A stretch of DNA of 64,000 nt from Acidihalobacter yilgarnensis. Lineage in GTDB: Bacteria > Pseudomonadota > Gammaproteobacteria > DSM-5130 > Acidihalobacteraceae. Of this stretch, positions 35,308-44,915 are shown piece by piece (position 1 is the stretch's first letter; the number at the start of each line of letters is the position of its first letter). The stretch lies in NCBI RefSeq assembly GCF_001753245.1, contig NZ_CP017415.1, positions 2,384,501 to 2,448,500 of the forward strand, given 5' to 3'. The notes under the pieces were generated by a model. It saw nothing but the letters and a program-made list of their open reading frames with translations. It had not been told where the DNA came from and ran no database searches. The position numbers and the translations under genes were made by a program.

Positions 35308-36220
35308 GCGGTATGATCGCGTTACCCTTGAAAGTATTGTTGATCAGCTGTGCGGGTGTTGCAGTGATATTGCGCACGAAGTCTGTCGGAGGGCCGTCAT
35401 TAGTGAAGGTGTTATCCTTGAAAAGTAGTTCCGGTGTCGGTTGTGTCACACCTTCCTCACCGATCATCACGGCAGTAGTATGGTTCTGATTTTTGGGGCC
35501 CTTCTCGAGCACATTGCCGATCATGACCAGTGCCCCCCCATTGGGGATGTCCACTTCATAGCTGGCGGTCCCGTTTGGCCCGTCTTCGATGTTGTTATCA
35601 ATAAGGACGGTGCGTGCCGCGCGTGACTTGATGTGATGACCTTGCTGGGTATCGTAAAAGCGCGAATGCTCAATCTTCAAGAGCGCAATGTGACCCACAT
35701 AGATACCATGCGCACAGGCTCTCAAACAGACGCCGTTGTGAACGAAATCGCTATTGCGAATGATAATGGAACTCTTTGGACTATCAGCAGCCAAGATGCC
35801 GTCCTGATTGTGGAGAAATTTGTCATTGTTCAGAGTCAAATTGACACCCTCCGCACGAATGCCAGCCCCATTACCGTCCGGTACGACGGCGCGCTGAAAC
35901 GTGATGTTGTTCACTGTCACATCATTGGCATGGACCACGAAGATGGCCTTGCCCTCGCAGGTCGTGTCAGTGAGCACGACACCAGGGCCGGCGCCTTCAA
36001 TCGTGATATTGTTTTTAGTCCAGACCGCGCAGTTATAGTAAGTCCCCGGCTTGATCTTGACCGTATCACCAGCCTTGACAACGCGTGCTGCGTCACTGGG
36101 CGTTTTATAGGTTTGGTGCGGACCGACGTTCAAGGTTGCAGCCTGCGCACTCCCCATTGTCATGAATGCACAGGCCAGTGCGGCCAGAGTTGACGATATG
36201 CGGATTGCATGAGTGGCCAT
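35279..36220 (-). CDS. Secreted right-handed beta-helix protein (copy 2)
   Basis: A 313-residue protein from the ATG at 36220: signal peptide (MATHAIRISSTLAALACAFM ... SAQA), then a parallel beta-helix: NITIEGAGPGVVLTDTTCEG, DVTVNNITFQRAVVPDGNGA, LTLNNDKFLHNQDGILAADS, RTVLIDNNIEDGPNGTASYE. It is paralogous to copy 1 over most of its length but has a different signal peptide and no C-terminal tail. It is coupled to the downstream GH42-like gene. It probably acts with that enzyme on a polysaccharide; function not proven. Confidence 0.85.
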   Translation of the reverse strand: MATHAIRISSTLAALACAFMTMGSAQAATLNVGPHQTYKTPSDAARVVKAGDTVKIKPGTYYNCAVWTKNNITIEGAGPGVVLTDTTCEGKAIFVVHANDVTVNNITFQRAVVPDGNGAGIRAEGVNLTLNNDKFLHNQDGILAADSPKSSIIIRNSDFVHNGVCLRACAHGIYVGHIALLKIEHSRFYDTQQGHHIKSRAARTVLIDNNIEDGPNGTASYEVDIPNGGALVMIGNVLEKGPKNQNHTTAVMIGEEGVTQPTPELLFKDNTFTNDGPPTDFVRNITATPAQLINNTFKGNAIIPLVGAGSVVH

Positions 36221-36808
36221 GGTTACAGTTCCATTGGGGTGGGTGGTGTTAACGAAGATAGATGAAAAGGAGTGAGGACACGACATACCTCGCATATAAC
36301 CATAGTAGACCTGATTGATTGTTAAAGATTCAATCATTGAAAATCCCGTAACTCAAACCGGCTAACAACCATAGCGTCCTCATATACTTGATTGATCCGC
36401 CCCAGCGTCACCATGGCGTCGATCATGGGCTCTACGAAGCGGCCAAGGCGAGAAATCCTGCGCGCTGAACAGGCGATATTCGTAATTGGACGCCCACCGA
36501 TGCGGTGGATTTCACCTTGCAACGGCAGGATACGAAGGCAGCTTGAAAAAGGGAGACGCGACAACGACCAGACCAGACCTTGACAGACGTTGTAGCATTG
36601 AGGACGATATGCCTATATCTGTTCGATAATACCAGCATAACGGCCTATCGCTCCACCACAGCACAGGGGCGTGTCGGGTTAGAGTTGTCCTTATGGGCAT
36701 GACACTCATTACGCTTGATGGTACAAACCACCCTTGCAAGCACAGGACAACCTCAAAACAACGTTCTGCCCAGGAACGGCTGGCAAGAGCACAATCGACG
36801 GCCTTCTA
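36221..36808. other. 588-bp divergent gap with no assignable gene
   Basis: This stretch separates the leftward beta-helix/hydrolase pair from the rightward ATP-grasp gene and should hold both promoters; I find no convincing -35/-10 pair. A minus-strand frame (36334-36564) ends in GRFVEPMIDAMVTLGRINQV, then YEDAMVVSRFELRDFQ, which looks protein-like, but I do not recognise it; it may be a gene relic. Confidence 0.45.
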
Positions 36809-38527
36809 ATGAACCATAGAGCGATCAACGCTGAAAAAGTGCTGGTTCTAGGCGATGACACAAGAAGCTTCCTGAGTATCGTACGGTCTTTGGGGCGCCA
36901 GGGACTGGAAGTACATGCCAGTCCATTCAACTTTCGAGCGCCCGCTCTGAAATCACGCTACATCAAGCGAATTCATTGGCTCCCTTATTATCTCGGTGAT
37001 GGAAGCGAATGGCTAAACGCCATCAAGCAACTGCTCCTGAAAGAAAGTTACAAGCTGATCATCCCGTGTGATGAACGTACGCTGCTCCCGTTGCATTGGC
37101 ACAGAGACGAGATCGGCAAGATTGCTGGCATAGCCATCCCTGCAGCCAATGGCGTTGAAATATTCTTCGACAAGCACAAAACACGCTTGCTGGCTGACTC
37201 ACTGGGCATCCCGATCGCAAAAGGTGGATATCTTTCACCCGATGACAATCTGAAACAACTCATCGCAGAAACAGGTTTGCCGATGGCAATCAAACCGACT
37301 GCGTCATACACGGCCGATCGTCTTTATAGTCGAAACAAGATCATCATTGCGTATGACGAAACAGCCGTACAAGCTGGGCTCGAAGCGGCTCGGGATCAAC
37401 CGCACATTTATGAGGGCTTCTTCCCGGGTCAAGGAGTGGGCTTATCCATCCTGGCACATAAGGGCAATGTCTTGCAGGCCTTCGAGCATCATCGTGTTCA
37501 CGAACTTCAGGGAGCCAGTTACTACCGCGTGAGCGCCTCGATCTCACCGCCCTTAATGGATGCTGTCCAAAAAATGATGCAAGCGACCCAGTACACGGGT
37601 ATCGCAATGACAGAATTCCGCATTAACCATGAAACCAGCGAATGGATTTTGCTTGAAATCAACGCACGCCCCTGGGGTTCGTTACCTCTGCCGATCGCGC
37701 TGGGCATCGACTTCCCCTTTCGCTGGTACCAACTGCTGACCCATGGTGTCGAAATACCTATGCAGAACTACCGCATCGGTATTTATGGTCGGAACCTTAT
37801 TCCAGACATCCGATATTTACGCGCGCAATTACAAGCCTTGCGTAGACAGCCACTCCGCCTGACTCGGTTTATGTTGTCAACGATCAGCGAGTATCTCCGC
37901 ATTTTTACCAAGCGCGAGGTACACGATGTATTCGTCATTGATGATCCGGCTCCGGTCTGGCAGGAGCTTCGTATCATTTTGCGCGATATCTTCACTCGCA
38001 TGTCCACTCATCTATCGGTCTGGGGGCGTTTTCGCGATCGCCGACTACTGACAAAGGCACTAGCACTACAAGATACTGCTGAGATAGCCGTGGTCTGCCA
38101 AGGCAATATCTGTCGTAGCCCCTTCGCGGGTGCATTTCTGGAAAACGCCCTGAGTCAGTCAATGACGTCTCGATTCCAAGTCAGGTCATATGGCAACCTC
38201 CCTCGAGAAGGGATCACCTCACCCGCCAACGCGTTGCAAGCAGCAAAATCTTATGGCATTGACCTCACTAGGCACCGCTCTCGCCATTTCACGCATGAAG
38301 CCGCCACACGTGCACAGCTGATTATCGTCTTCGACGAAATCAATCGTCGTTGGATAGATGAACGGTATCCTACGCTGAGGGTCCCCATTCTCTTCTTAGG
38401 CAGCTTTGGCACTCACGACAGAACAATCGCGGATCCAGATGGAGGCACCCCAACGCAGTTCGACCAGACATATCGACTCATCGCCGAGGCCACAACAGGT
38501 CTCGCTGGGCGTATTTGCAATGGATAA
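36809..38527 (+). CDS. ATP-grasp enzyme fused to a low-molecular-weight protein tyrosine phosphatase
   Basis: A 572-residue fusion. Residues ~1-390: a carboxylate-amine-ligase-like ATP-grasp protein (VLVLGDDTRSFLSIVRSLGR, KTRLLADSLGIPIAKGGYLS, GLPMAIKPTASYT, and WILLEINARPWGSLPLPI with metal ligands). Residues ~425-572: a low-molecular-weight tyrosine phosphatase with P-loop VVCQGNICRSPFA (nucleophile Cys430, Arg436) and general acid in IADPDGGT. Such phosphatases (Wzb type) normally act on tyrosine kinases of polysaccharide export. The fusion suggests a link between glycan or lipid modification and export control. The start at 36809 is preferred to TTG 36734. Overlaps the deacetylase by 8 bp. 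Confidence 0.88.
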   Translation: MNHRAINAEKVLVLGDDTRSFLSIVRSLGRQGLEVHASPFNFRAPALKSRYIKRIHWLPYYLGDGSEWLNAIKQLLLKESYKLIIPCDERTLLPLHWHRDEIGKIAGIAIPAANGVEIFFDKHKTRLLADSLGIPIAKGGYLSPDDNLKQLIAETGLPMAIKPTASYTADRLYSRNKIIIAYDETAVQAGLEAARDQPHIYEGFFPGQGVGLSILAHKGNVLQAFEHHRVHELQGASYYRVSASISPPLMDAVQKMMQATQYTGIAMTEFRINHETSEWILLEINARPWGSLPLPIALGIDFPFRWYQLLTHGVEIPMQNYRIGIYGRNLIPDIRYLRAQLQALRRQPLRLTRFMLSTISEYLRIFTKREVHDVFVIDDPAPVWQELRIILRDIFTRMSTHLSVWGRFRDRRLLTKALALQDTAEIAVVCQGNICRSPFAGAFLENALSQSMTSRFQVRSYGNLPREGITSPANALQAAKSYGIDLTRHRSRHFTHEAATRAQLIIVFDEINRRWIDERYPTLRVPILFLGSFGTHDRTIADPDGGTPTQFDQTYRLIAEATTGLAGRICNG

Positions 38528-39533
38528 ACCGGTTTTTACGGCTGATCCCGCATGGCCACGGCTCTCACTCCCAGCCGATAGCCCCCCCGTGCTGACTGTC
38601 GTTGTCGACACCGAGGAGGAATTCGACTGGAACGAGCCGTTTGATCGCGATGCGCGATCAACACGCAACATATTGCAGCAGCCGCTCGCCCAAGCCATCA
38701 TGGACCGTTATGGGGTGGTGCCGACCTACGTCGTGGATTACCCCGTAGCCGACACGCCAGAGTCAGTTTCAGTATTACGCACTTTCCTCGAAGCAGGTCG
38801 ATGCGAAATCGGTGCCCACCTGCATCCATGGGTCAATCCACCCCATGAGGAATCCGTCAATGCGTTTCACTCATACCCAGGCAATCTACCCCCGCGACTG
38901 GAACGCGAAAAACTATCCCGGCTCGCAAATAAAATAGAGGAAGCCTTCGGGATACGGCCGTCAATCTACAAAGCTGGGCGATACGGCCTGGGGCCAGCCA
39001 CCTATGAAACTTTGCAAGCGCTTGGCTTCAAGATTGACGTTAGCGTCGTTCCTCACACGGACTTTTCCGACCAATATGGTCCTAATTTCATTGAGTTCCC
39101 GGACGCGCCCTTCCAAGTCACTCCCGAACTGACCACACTACCTTTATCCGTTCATTTCGTCGGGGCACTGGCTTCGCAAGGACCCGCACATTATTCGCGC
39201 ATCATGACTACTGGCCTAGCGACCAAGGCACGTATACCAGGCATAGCCGCCAAACTTGGAATATTAGAACGTCTACGACTGTCTCCCGAAGGCCACAGCC
39301 TAGCGGACATGATGCGCCAGACGAATGCCGCTCTGAAAAGCGGTAAGCGCTATTTTATGCTCACCTATCACAGCTCAAGCCTGTTACCAGGGGCAACAAA
39401 TTATGTTCGTAGCAATTCTGAGCGAGATCAATTCCTTAGATCTCTAGATGGATTTTTATCCTTCTTCCAGAAGGAGTGCCTCGGTGAAATGCAGAGTGTA
39501 AGCAGTGTAGCCAAAATGGTGAGTTGCGAATAA
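38520..39533 (+). CDS. Polysaccharide deacetylase-like protein (WalW type)
   Basis: A 337-residue NodB-homology protein: LTVVVDTEEEFDWNEPFDRD (acidic metal site), GRCEIGAHLHPWVNPP (His-x-His metal ligands), SIYKAGRYGLGPATYETLQA and FMLTYHSSSLLPG (final His). No signal peptide, so it is probably cytoplasmic. The sequence type resembles WalW-like deacetylases of surface-polysaccharide clusters. Its ATG overlaps the stop of the ATP-grasp/phosphatase gene. Confidence 0.85.
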   Translation: MDKPVFTADPAWPRLSLPADSPPVLTVVVDTEEEFDWNEPFDRDARSTRNILQQPLAQAIMDRYGVVPTYVVDYPVADTPESVSVLRTFLEAGRCEIGAHLHPWVNPPHEESVNAFHSYPGNLPPRLEREKLSRLANKIEEAFGIRPSIYKAGRYGLGPATYETLQALGFKIDVSVVPHTDFSDQYGPNFIEFPDAPFQVTPELTTLPLSVHFVGALASQGPAHYSRIMTTGLATKARIPGIAAKLGILERLRLSPEGHSLADMMRQTNAALKSGKRYFMLTYHSSSLLPGATNYVRSNSERDQFLRSLDGFLSFFQKECLGEMQSVSSVAKMVSCE

Positions 39534-39708
39534 GAATTCCCAAGAAGCCACACCCTGAAACAAGCCAAGCGCGGCATATCTGGTTGATTGGTTGTTGCGG
39601 ACCCGTCAAAAGAACCACAGAAGATACACCACTATGCGCGAAATTACGCCTCCTATGGGCCATACTCAAATCATACGCCAGAAGTGCCTAATTAACGGGG
39701 GAAGTCCA

Positions 39709-40695
39709 TTAGTCACCCCGGGTCAAATAAGCCGCTATTTGGCCGGCCATTCGTTCCGGTAGAATCGCGATAATTGCCTTAATTCGTTGCTTGAGACCCA
39801 AATTCTTATAGCCGGCCTCTTTAGCAAAATAATTAATATACGACGTCCTCCGATTAAGAAACGCCGAATCAATCGCATTGTTGCATCGGCGAATAATTTC
39901 AAAATCGACAAGCTTGACAAGGTCCGCGCTAAGACCGTGATTCTCTTTGGAGTAATTCAGTATCTCGATGGAATCCTTCAAACCTCTAATCCAGTCGGTA
40001 GAGTAATTCCCGCCATGTCGAATCACATCTACGGTCGCCTTAACGTCGATCCCAACCGAAACAGCGCCACAGGCCCAACGAAGTGTGAACTCAAGGTCTT
40101 CCGAAACATTTCGTCCGAAGGATGGATCATACCCACCCAGATTCTCATATAGTTCTTTGCGTATTGCCATACAGGAAGGAAATATGACTTGATAGTTGAT
40201 GATTTGATCGTATAGCGCCTTATCACGCACATGATAAAAATCGCATCCCAACGAATTTCCAGGCTTTGTCCAGAAGCCTGTTGGATCAGATTCAAAGTGA
40301 CTCTGCCGCATACGGACACCATCTCGCACATGACAGAAATTACTAAATACAATCTGAGCATGCGTATTTTCAATGAGCCACTTCAATCGACTCAAATGAT
40401 CAGGCTGCCAAATATCATCGTGATCGCAAAATGCTAAATATTCACCTATTGCATTCGACGCGCCAAAATGACGTGCTCCTGATGTACCTATATTGTTGAT
40501 GCTAAGTAATTTAACAGAGCCGCCGAAGCTCCTAACAATTTCAACAGTCGAATCGCTGGACTGGTCGTTGACAACAATAATTTCAGCCGGGAGGCAATCC
40601 TGGGCTAAAATACTTTCCAAAGTCAGAGCTATGTATTTTTCGCTATTGTACGCGGGTATTACTACGCTGAACGACACAACACATCCCCTCATCAA
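39709..40695 (-). CDS. Family 2 glycosyltransferase
   Basis: A 328-residue GT-A enzyme: FSVVIPAYNSEKYIALTLES, IIVVNDQSSDSTVEIV, LAFCDHDDIWQPDHLSRLKW (DxD-like metal site) and DPSFGRNVSEDLEFTLRW (acidic base region). The DNA is visibly AT-rich compared with the flagellar region (sample 42% GC). The start could also be GTG at 40677, which has GAGGGGA at good spacing. It probably adds one sugar to the local polysaccharide. Confidence 0.85.
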   Translation of the reverse strand: MMRGCVVSFSVVIPAYNSEKYIALTLESILAQDCLPAEIIVVNDQSSDSTVEIVRSFGGSVKLLSINNIGTSGARHFGASNAIGEYLAFCDHDDIWQPDHLSRLKWLIENTHAQIVFSNFCHVRDGVRMRQSHFESDPTGFWTKPGNSLGCDFYHVRDKALYDQIINYQVIFPSCMAIRKELYENLGGYDPSFGRNVSEDLEFTLRWACGAVSVGIDVKATVDVIRHGGNYSTDWIRGLKDSIEILNYSKENHGLSADLVKLVDFEIIRRCNNAIDSAFLNRRTSYINYFAKEAGYKNLGLKQRIKAIIAILPERMAGQIAAYLTRGD

Positions 40696-40759
40696 TCATC
40701 AACTGAAGCATGTTTTCTCAACGAACAAAGTATAGATTTTATTCAGCACAACACGCCGA

Positions 40760-41806
40760 CTAGGTCACACGTTCGACATGCGCGCAGACCTCCTCGACAA
40801 AGCCGTTCACCAGCGCGTCGGGTTGAATCTCACGTCTTTTTGCGTAATCCGCTGCGGCCGCAGATAGTTGCGCATAGTGATGTGGGTCGTCCCACATTTT
40901 ACCCAAAGCGGCAACCCATTCTTCGTTCAGCGAGTTATGCGGGAGGCAAATACCACCGGGCCCGACGGCCTCCAGCAATCCGCCTCTGGTACTTGCCAAC
41001 ACCGGGATACCGCTGACATGAGCTTCGGTGGCAATGCGCCCCCACGTCTCGTCACACTGACTTGGTGCAAGAACCACTCGCGCATTGCGGTAGACCTTTC
41101 TCATATCATCGAAAGGCCCCGTTATCGTGATGTTGGGTAACTTTTCGATTTCCAATCTCTGTTTTTTTTTTGTCATAACCAGGTGAAAGGGAATATCCGG
41201 ACGCGCGCGCGCCATTCCCATTACGACATCCAGGCCTTTGTACTTCGATGGGTTAATCAATACGGCCGCCGTACGATCTGTTTCAGTCTCGTAAAGTCGG
41301 CGCGGCACGATGGGCGGCAAAACCCTCACGATCCTTTTTTCCGGATGCATCGAAGCAGTAAATTTCGAATTTACCATGAATACGAGCCGGCCCTCACGGG
41401 ATAAGTCAACATCGAGCAAAAGTCGATCATGGCTATGAAGGTAACCTATGACTGGCAACTTGCGTTTAATAAACCCACTGACCAGTTTTATGAACTCATG
41501 CCCGCCTTGTACTACCACTGCATCCGGCTTAAATTCATCTACCACGAAGTCAGCGACTGCGCTGGGATCATATGTACGCCACACCGGATAGCCCATCACA
41601 TGGTCGCGGCCCCATTTTCGTCCAAGCATCTTCATTTGCAGCTTTGCAAGGGTTCCAACACGTCCCCGGCCCTCAAGCCCGACCAGAACCCCAACCGAGA
41701 TCCCCGCACTTAACAGGCGGGTGGCCAATTGGTGCGTATTGATTTCCATTCCCCCATGCAGTTCAGGGAGATATTTGTGCGTCGACGCGAACAAGATACG
41801 CATCAA
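40760..41806 (-). CDS. Family 4 glycosyltransferase
   Basis: A 348-residue GT-B enzyme. N-terminal acceptor domain: ILFASTHKYLPELHGGMEIN, PDAVVVQGGHEFIKLV. C-terminal donor domain: AAVLINPSKYKGLDVVMGMA, ITGPFDDMRKVYRNARVVLA, CDETWGRIATEAHVSGIPVL, ASTRGGLLEAVG. The E-x7-E element sits in WGRIATEAHVSG. Between a GT2 and a GT8 gene on the same strand. Confidence 0.88.
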   Translation of the reverse strand: MMRILFASTHKYLPELHGGMEINTHQLATRLLSAGISVGVLVGLEGRGRVGTLAKLQMKMLGRKWGRDHVMGYPVWRTYDPSAVADFVVDEFKPDAVVVQGGHEFIKLVSGFIKRKLPVIGYLHSHDRLLLDVDLSREGRLVFMVNSKFTASMHPEKRIVRVLPPIVPRRLYETETDRTAAVLINPSKYKGLDVVMGMARARPDIPFHLVMTKKKQRLEIEKLPNITITGPFDDMRKVYRNARVVLAPSQCDETWGRIATEAHVSGIPVLASTRGGLLEAVGPGGICLPHNSLNEEWVAALGKMWDDPHHYAQLSAAAADYAKRREIQPDALVNGFVEEVCAHVERVT

Positions 41807-41841
41807 ATCATTCCTCCGCCTGCATCTACCATCCTCGGCAT

Positions 41842-42777
41842 CTAGGACGGCGACCAGACTTTCTTGACAAACGCTTTCAGTGGCTTTGGCAATATGGCAG
41901 AACCAAACTCACGAAGCATGTTGTGTAACGTCTTGTCCGCGGGAACGTATCCACGCCATTCCGTCATCTCCAGGTACTTCCAGTATTCCTTACGTCGTGG
42001 GTGATTACTCACGAAGTCCCAGGGCTTTGTGGCTCCGTTATAGTGGATAATCACCGCATCTTCTCTGACTTTTTCAATTATTTCCCGTTTCAATGGAAGC
42101 GGGTTGGGTTCACGGAAGAAGGGGCCAATCGCGTTCCATTTGTAATCCATCTTCTTTCTGCGACTGGCGAAGCAGGCGTTCAATGCGTCCTGGTCAGGAT
42201 CCTTGAGCCTCTGATATTGCCTGGAGACGTAGTCCAGCAATGTCTCCAATGCATTGCTTTGACGCCACTGCTTCAAATCGAAAAGCAGTACCCCGGAATT
42301 GAAATAGCCATCCTCTTCCGCCATTTCCAGATTTTCGACACCGCGCATGGAGCCTGGTATGTCGACCGCGCCGAATAAGGCGCCTTCTAAATCCATCTGC
42401 CAAAGGGGGGTGACACCACCGACCACCACGATATCCGCATCGAGATAAAGCACTCTCTCCACGTCGTCATCGAAAAAATCGGAGACCCAGATACGCGACC
42501 AGATGTCCAGTGTGTACTTGGCATTGGGGTTCAGAGGGAGAACTTGCCCCATTGGCGGCAGAAATTCGCGAAAACTAATCGCATGCCAGGGAGTTGGTTC
42601 CAATGAACGCCTGAGCTTTTCCTCGTCAAGTGTTTCTCCCACACGACCGACCACGACAACATTGAAAAAAAAATCGCGGTTGTTCTCCAGCAGGGAACGC
42701 AGACAAACCGCCGCGTGTTGCAAATAGGCGGCGTTGGTGCAAATGAGTAGATTCACCATCTTGCTTGGGTTATCCAA
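41842..42777 (-). CDS. Family 8 glycosyltransferase
   Basis: A 311-residue LgtC-like retaining GT-A enzyme: VNLLICTNAAYLQHAAVCLR, VERVLYLDADIVVVGGVTPL with the DxD motif, GYFNSGVLLFDLKQWR, DQDALNACF and VIIHYNGATKPWDF. All GT8 hallmarks are present. Its start overlaps the end of the split GT2 gene by 8 bp. Confidence 0.9.
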   Translation of the reverse strand: MDNPSKMVNLLICTNAAYLQHAAVCLRSLLENNRDFFFNVVVVGRVGETLDEEKLRRSLEPTPWHAISFREFLPPMGQVLPLNPNAKYTLDIWSRIWVSDFFDDDVERVLYLDADIVVVGGVTPLWQMDLEGALFGAVDIPGSMRGVENLEMAEEDGYFNSGVLLFDLKQWRQSNALETLLDYVSRQYQRLKDPDQDALNACFASRRKKMDYKWNAIGPFFREPNPLPLKREIIEKVREDAVIIHYNGATKPWDFVSNHPRRKEYWKYLEMTEWRGYVPADKTLHNMLREFGSAILPKPLKAFVKKVWSPS

Positions 42778-43525
42778 TACCCTTTCCCCCCATCGATCGA
42801 ATCGTCAGATAATTTGCATAGACAAACCACTTCACGGTCGGTAACGCGCCCATGGCCTGCCAGGCATAGAAAGCGGCAGTCCGGTAATCTCCGGCCTGCG
42901 CCAATGTGCTTGCGATGCGCTTGAGCGTATAACCTAGGTGGCGGCGCCCGTATGCTCGAATCGCCGGGCGCTCGGCGTAAAGACTGGCCTTGTTAAACAC
43001 GCTCAGTTGATAGAGACGACGCTGCGTCTCGTTCAGCATCGTGGTCATGCTGGAGGCTGCGGCCGGGTCTGGAATATTGTGGCGTGAGACAATCACCGGG
43101 GACAGCCACATCGACTGCGCAACGTCGATGAGTCTCAAATACAGGTCGTGGTCGCATTCCCAGCGGATACCTTCATCCATGCCCCCAACACTTTCGTATA
43201 GCGCCCGGCGCACGATCATCGTATTCAGGTGGCAGAATCGGCCGTAACGCGTCAAATCATCGGCGTCGATTTTGTATAGACCGTCCGCATCTAGCGACCG
43301 GCCGGCGTTTTCCAGTTTTTCTGCGAGCCCCTCCAACCAGATTGGGCCGTCTTTCTTGCGATCATGAAAGAATGCAGACTGGTTGCTGAATACCAAATCG
43401 GGACTGGGAAAGCGGTTCGTGATCGCTTTCTCGGCACGCGCCAGATATCCGTCGTCGGTCCAGCTATCATCGTCGTCAAGAAAGCAGATATACGGGTTGG
43501 CGGCTTTAGATGCGCCGAAATTCAA
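42770..43525 (-). CDS. GT2 glycosyltransferase, C-terminal part (split gene)
   Basis: This 251-residue frame lacks the start of the GT2 fold and opens with a TTG codon inside the sequence QRPNGHGQSYALNFGASKAA. It continues with the metal site YICFLDDDDSWTDDGYLARA, then NTMIVRRALYESVGGMDEGI and WECDHDLYLRLIDVAQ. The missing N-terminus is encoded by 43522-43755 in another frame. Together they make one GT2 gene of about 328 residues. As written the sequence cannot give an active enzyme unless slippage restores the frame. Confidence 0.8.
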   Translation of the reverse strand: MNFGASKAANPYICFLDDDDSWTDDGYLARAEKAITNRFPSPDLVFSNQSAFFHDRKKDGPIWLEGLAEKLENAGRSLDADGLYKIDADDLTRYGRFCHLNTMIVRRALYESVGGMDEGIRWECDHDLYLRLIDVAQSMWLSPVIVSRHNIPDPAAASSMTTMLNETQRRLYQLSVFNKASLYAERPAIRAYGRRHLGYTLKRIASTLAQAGDYRTAAFYAWQAMGALPTVKWFVYANYLTIRSMGGKGIG

Positions 43526-43755
43526 TGCATAACTTTGGCCGTGGCCGTTCGGCCGCTGCGGCAGGGAATAGAACTCAATTGGTCGCGGGTCGCATTTAAG
43601 GCGTCTTGGTACTCGCCAAGATGCGCATCGTCAGAGCCGTCATTGACAACGATGATCTCATTGGAGTCGCCCTTTTGGACGAGTACGGAAGCTAAAGCCT
43701 CGGCAAAAAGCCTAGGCCTGTTTCGGGTCGCAATGATAATTGAGAACAAGCCCAT
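43522..43755 (-). pseudogene. GT2 glycosyltransferase, N-terminal part (frameshifted)
   Basis: The 77-residue frame starts MGLFSIIIATRNRPRLFAEA, then EIIVVNDGSDDAHLGEY, a typical GT2 nucleotide-binding start. It then drifts into SSIPCRSGRTATAKVMH. In the alternative frame the DNA reads RLKCDPRPIEFYSLPQRPNG, joining smoothly into the downstream part, so a one-base indel lies at about 43580-43620. Confidence 0.8.
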
Positions 43756-43809
43756 GCTGTGATCCCTACAAGCTACTGAAGCGTTGGTGGCTTATTCAGG
43801 CTATTGCGT

Positions 43810-44586
43810 TCAACCGTTCTTTGGGGGCTGGCGGGATTGATGGATGTGGGCATCGGTGAACATATGATTTTCAGGGGAGACTCCGACAAACTCCAGAATA
43901 CCGGCCTGGTAGCCAGGGGTATTCATCTGCTCCACATCAACAAATCTGAATACGTCATCAAGCTTCGCCGCGAGACGACTGGCTTCTTCATAGTAGTACT
44001 CACAGTACTTACGAATCGCCTCGGGTTTTGTCTTGGCTTCGAACTTCGGGAAGCACTTGTCCCAAACAGGATCTGGCATCCAACGAGTGCCATCATGATT
44101 CATCCAAAAATTACGTGATTCGTAAAAGGGCTCGCGTGTGATCCAGGCGCCGAACTTGTCGGCCAGATACTTAGAACGCCAGCGGGGAATACCGGACTTG
44201 TTCATCCAGCTTGCAATAGTCTCATCGATATCACGTCTGAGACAGAGAAAACGGGCATTCGGATTACGCTCAGCAATCGCTTCGACGTAGCTGAGATAGT
44301 AAAATGCAATGTCGCCGATCAATCGCACGCGATTCATTTTGGACAATTGATCATAAGTCTTGGCAACAACGGGACGGCCGAGATCCACGGTGAGCATCGA
44401 TGGGTCACCCCCATCGACGATGGTCTGGAACTCGTCGATGGCATTCAAAATAGGGCGTGGCGTCCCAAAAAAGCGCACGCAGGATGGGTTCATTTCGTGA
44501 AAACAAAGCGCGTCTTTCTGCGCGTTCAGTAGTTTTGCGAGTGAAGCCGTTCCTGAACGGCCAGTACCAAGACCTATCACAATCAC
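43810..44586 (-). CDS. Sulfotransferase family protein
   Basis: A 258-residue PAPS-dependent sulfotransferase-like protein: 5'-phosphosulfate loop GLGTGRSGTASLAKLL at the N-terminus, FLCLRRDIDETIASWM as the 3'-phosphate region, and a Trp/Tyr-rich C-terminal half. Bacterial members sulfate polysaccharides or lipids. It lies between the split GT2 and the flippase, which suggests sulfation of the polysaccharide. Acceptor unknown. Confidence 0.8.
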   Translation of the reverse strand: MIVIGLGTGRSGTASLAKLLNAQKDALCFHEMNPSCVRFFGTPRPILNAIDEFQTIVDGGDPSMLTVDLGRPVVAKTYDQLSKMNRVRLIGDIAFYYLSYVEAIAERNPNARFLCLRRDIDETIASWMNKSGIPRWRSKYLADKFGAWITREPFYESRNFWMNHDGTRWMPDPVWDKCFPKFEAKTKPEAIRKYCEYYYEEASRLAAKLDDVFRFVDVEQMNTPGYQAGILEFVGVSPENHMFTDAHIHQSRQPPKNG

Positions 44587-44915
44587 ATCCGATACTCCAT
44601 GGTAGCGAAAATGGGAAACACGTAGCCGCTCAAGAACTCAAGCGTGTACACTACATTATAATCAATCAAGTGCAAAAGTATCCGCTTTCACCATGCCTAA
44701 TGAAGCCTCAGCAAGTAGCATTCGCACTGAGTTCATCTCCTCTAGAAAAATCGGCTACCATCCCCAGCAGCTCTACACTGATAGCCACCCTTGGTTTGTC
44801 AGCCCACGCTTGGTACTGCAGCAATCTTGGATAGCCCCATGTTTTTAATGCGCTTGTTAACCGGGTCTTGGCCCTCCTCCTCCGGCCCCAACACATCGAC
44901 ACGGTGTTATATGCA
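44587..44915. other. 329-bp divergent gap
   Basis: Separates the sulfotransferase (minus) from the flippase (plus). I see no RNA gene, repeat or clear promoter. Long frames on both strands here lack recognisable motifs and extend those of neighbours. Confidence 0.5.

Noticed and set aside
29762-36808. Search for a tRNA or integrase marking the island border
   Set aside because: No cloverleaf or integrase-like protein could be found by eye.
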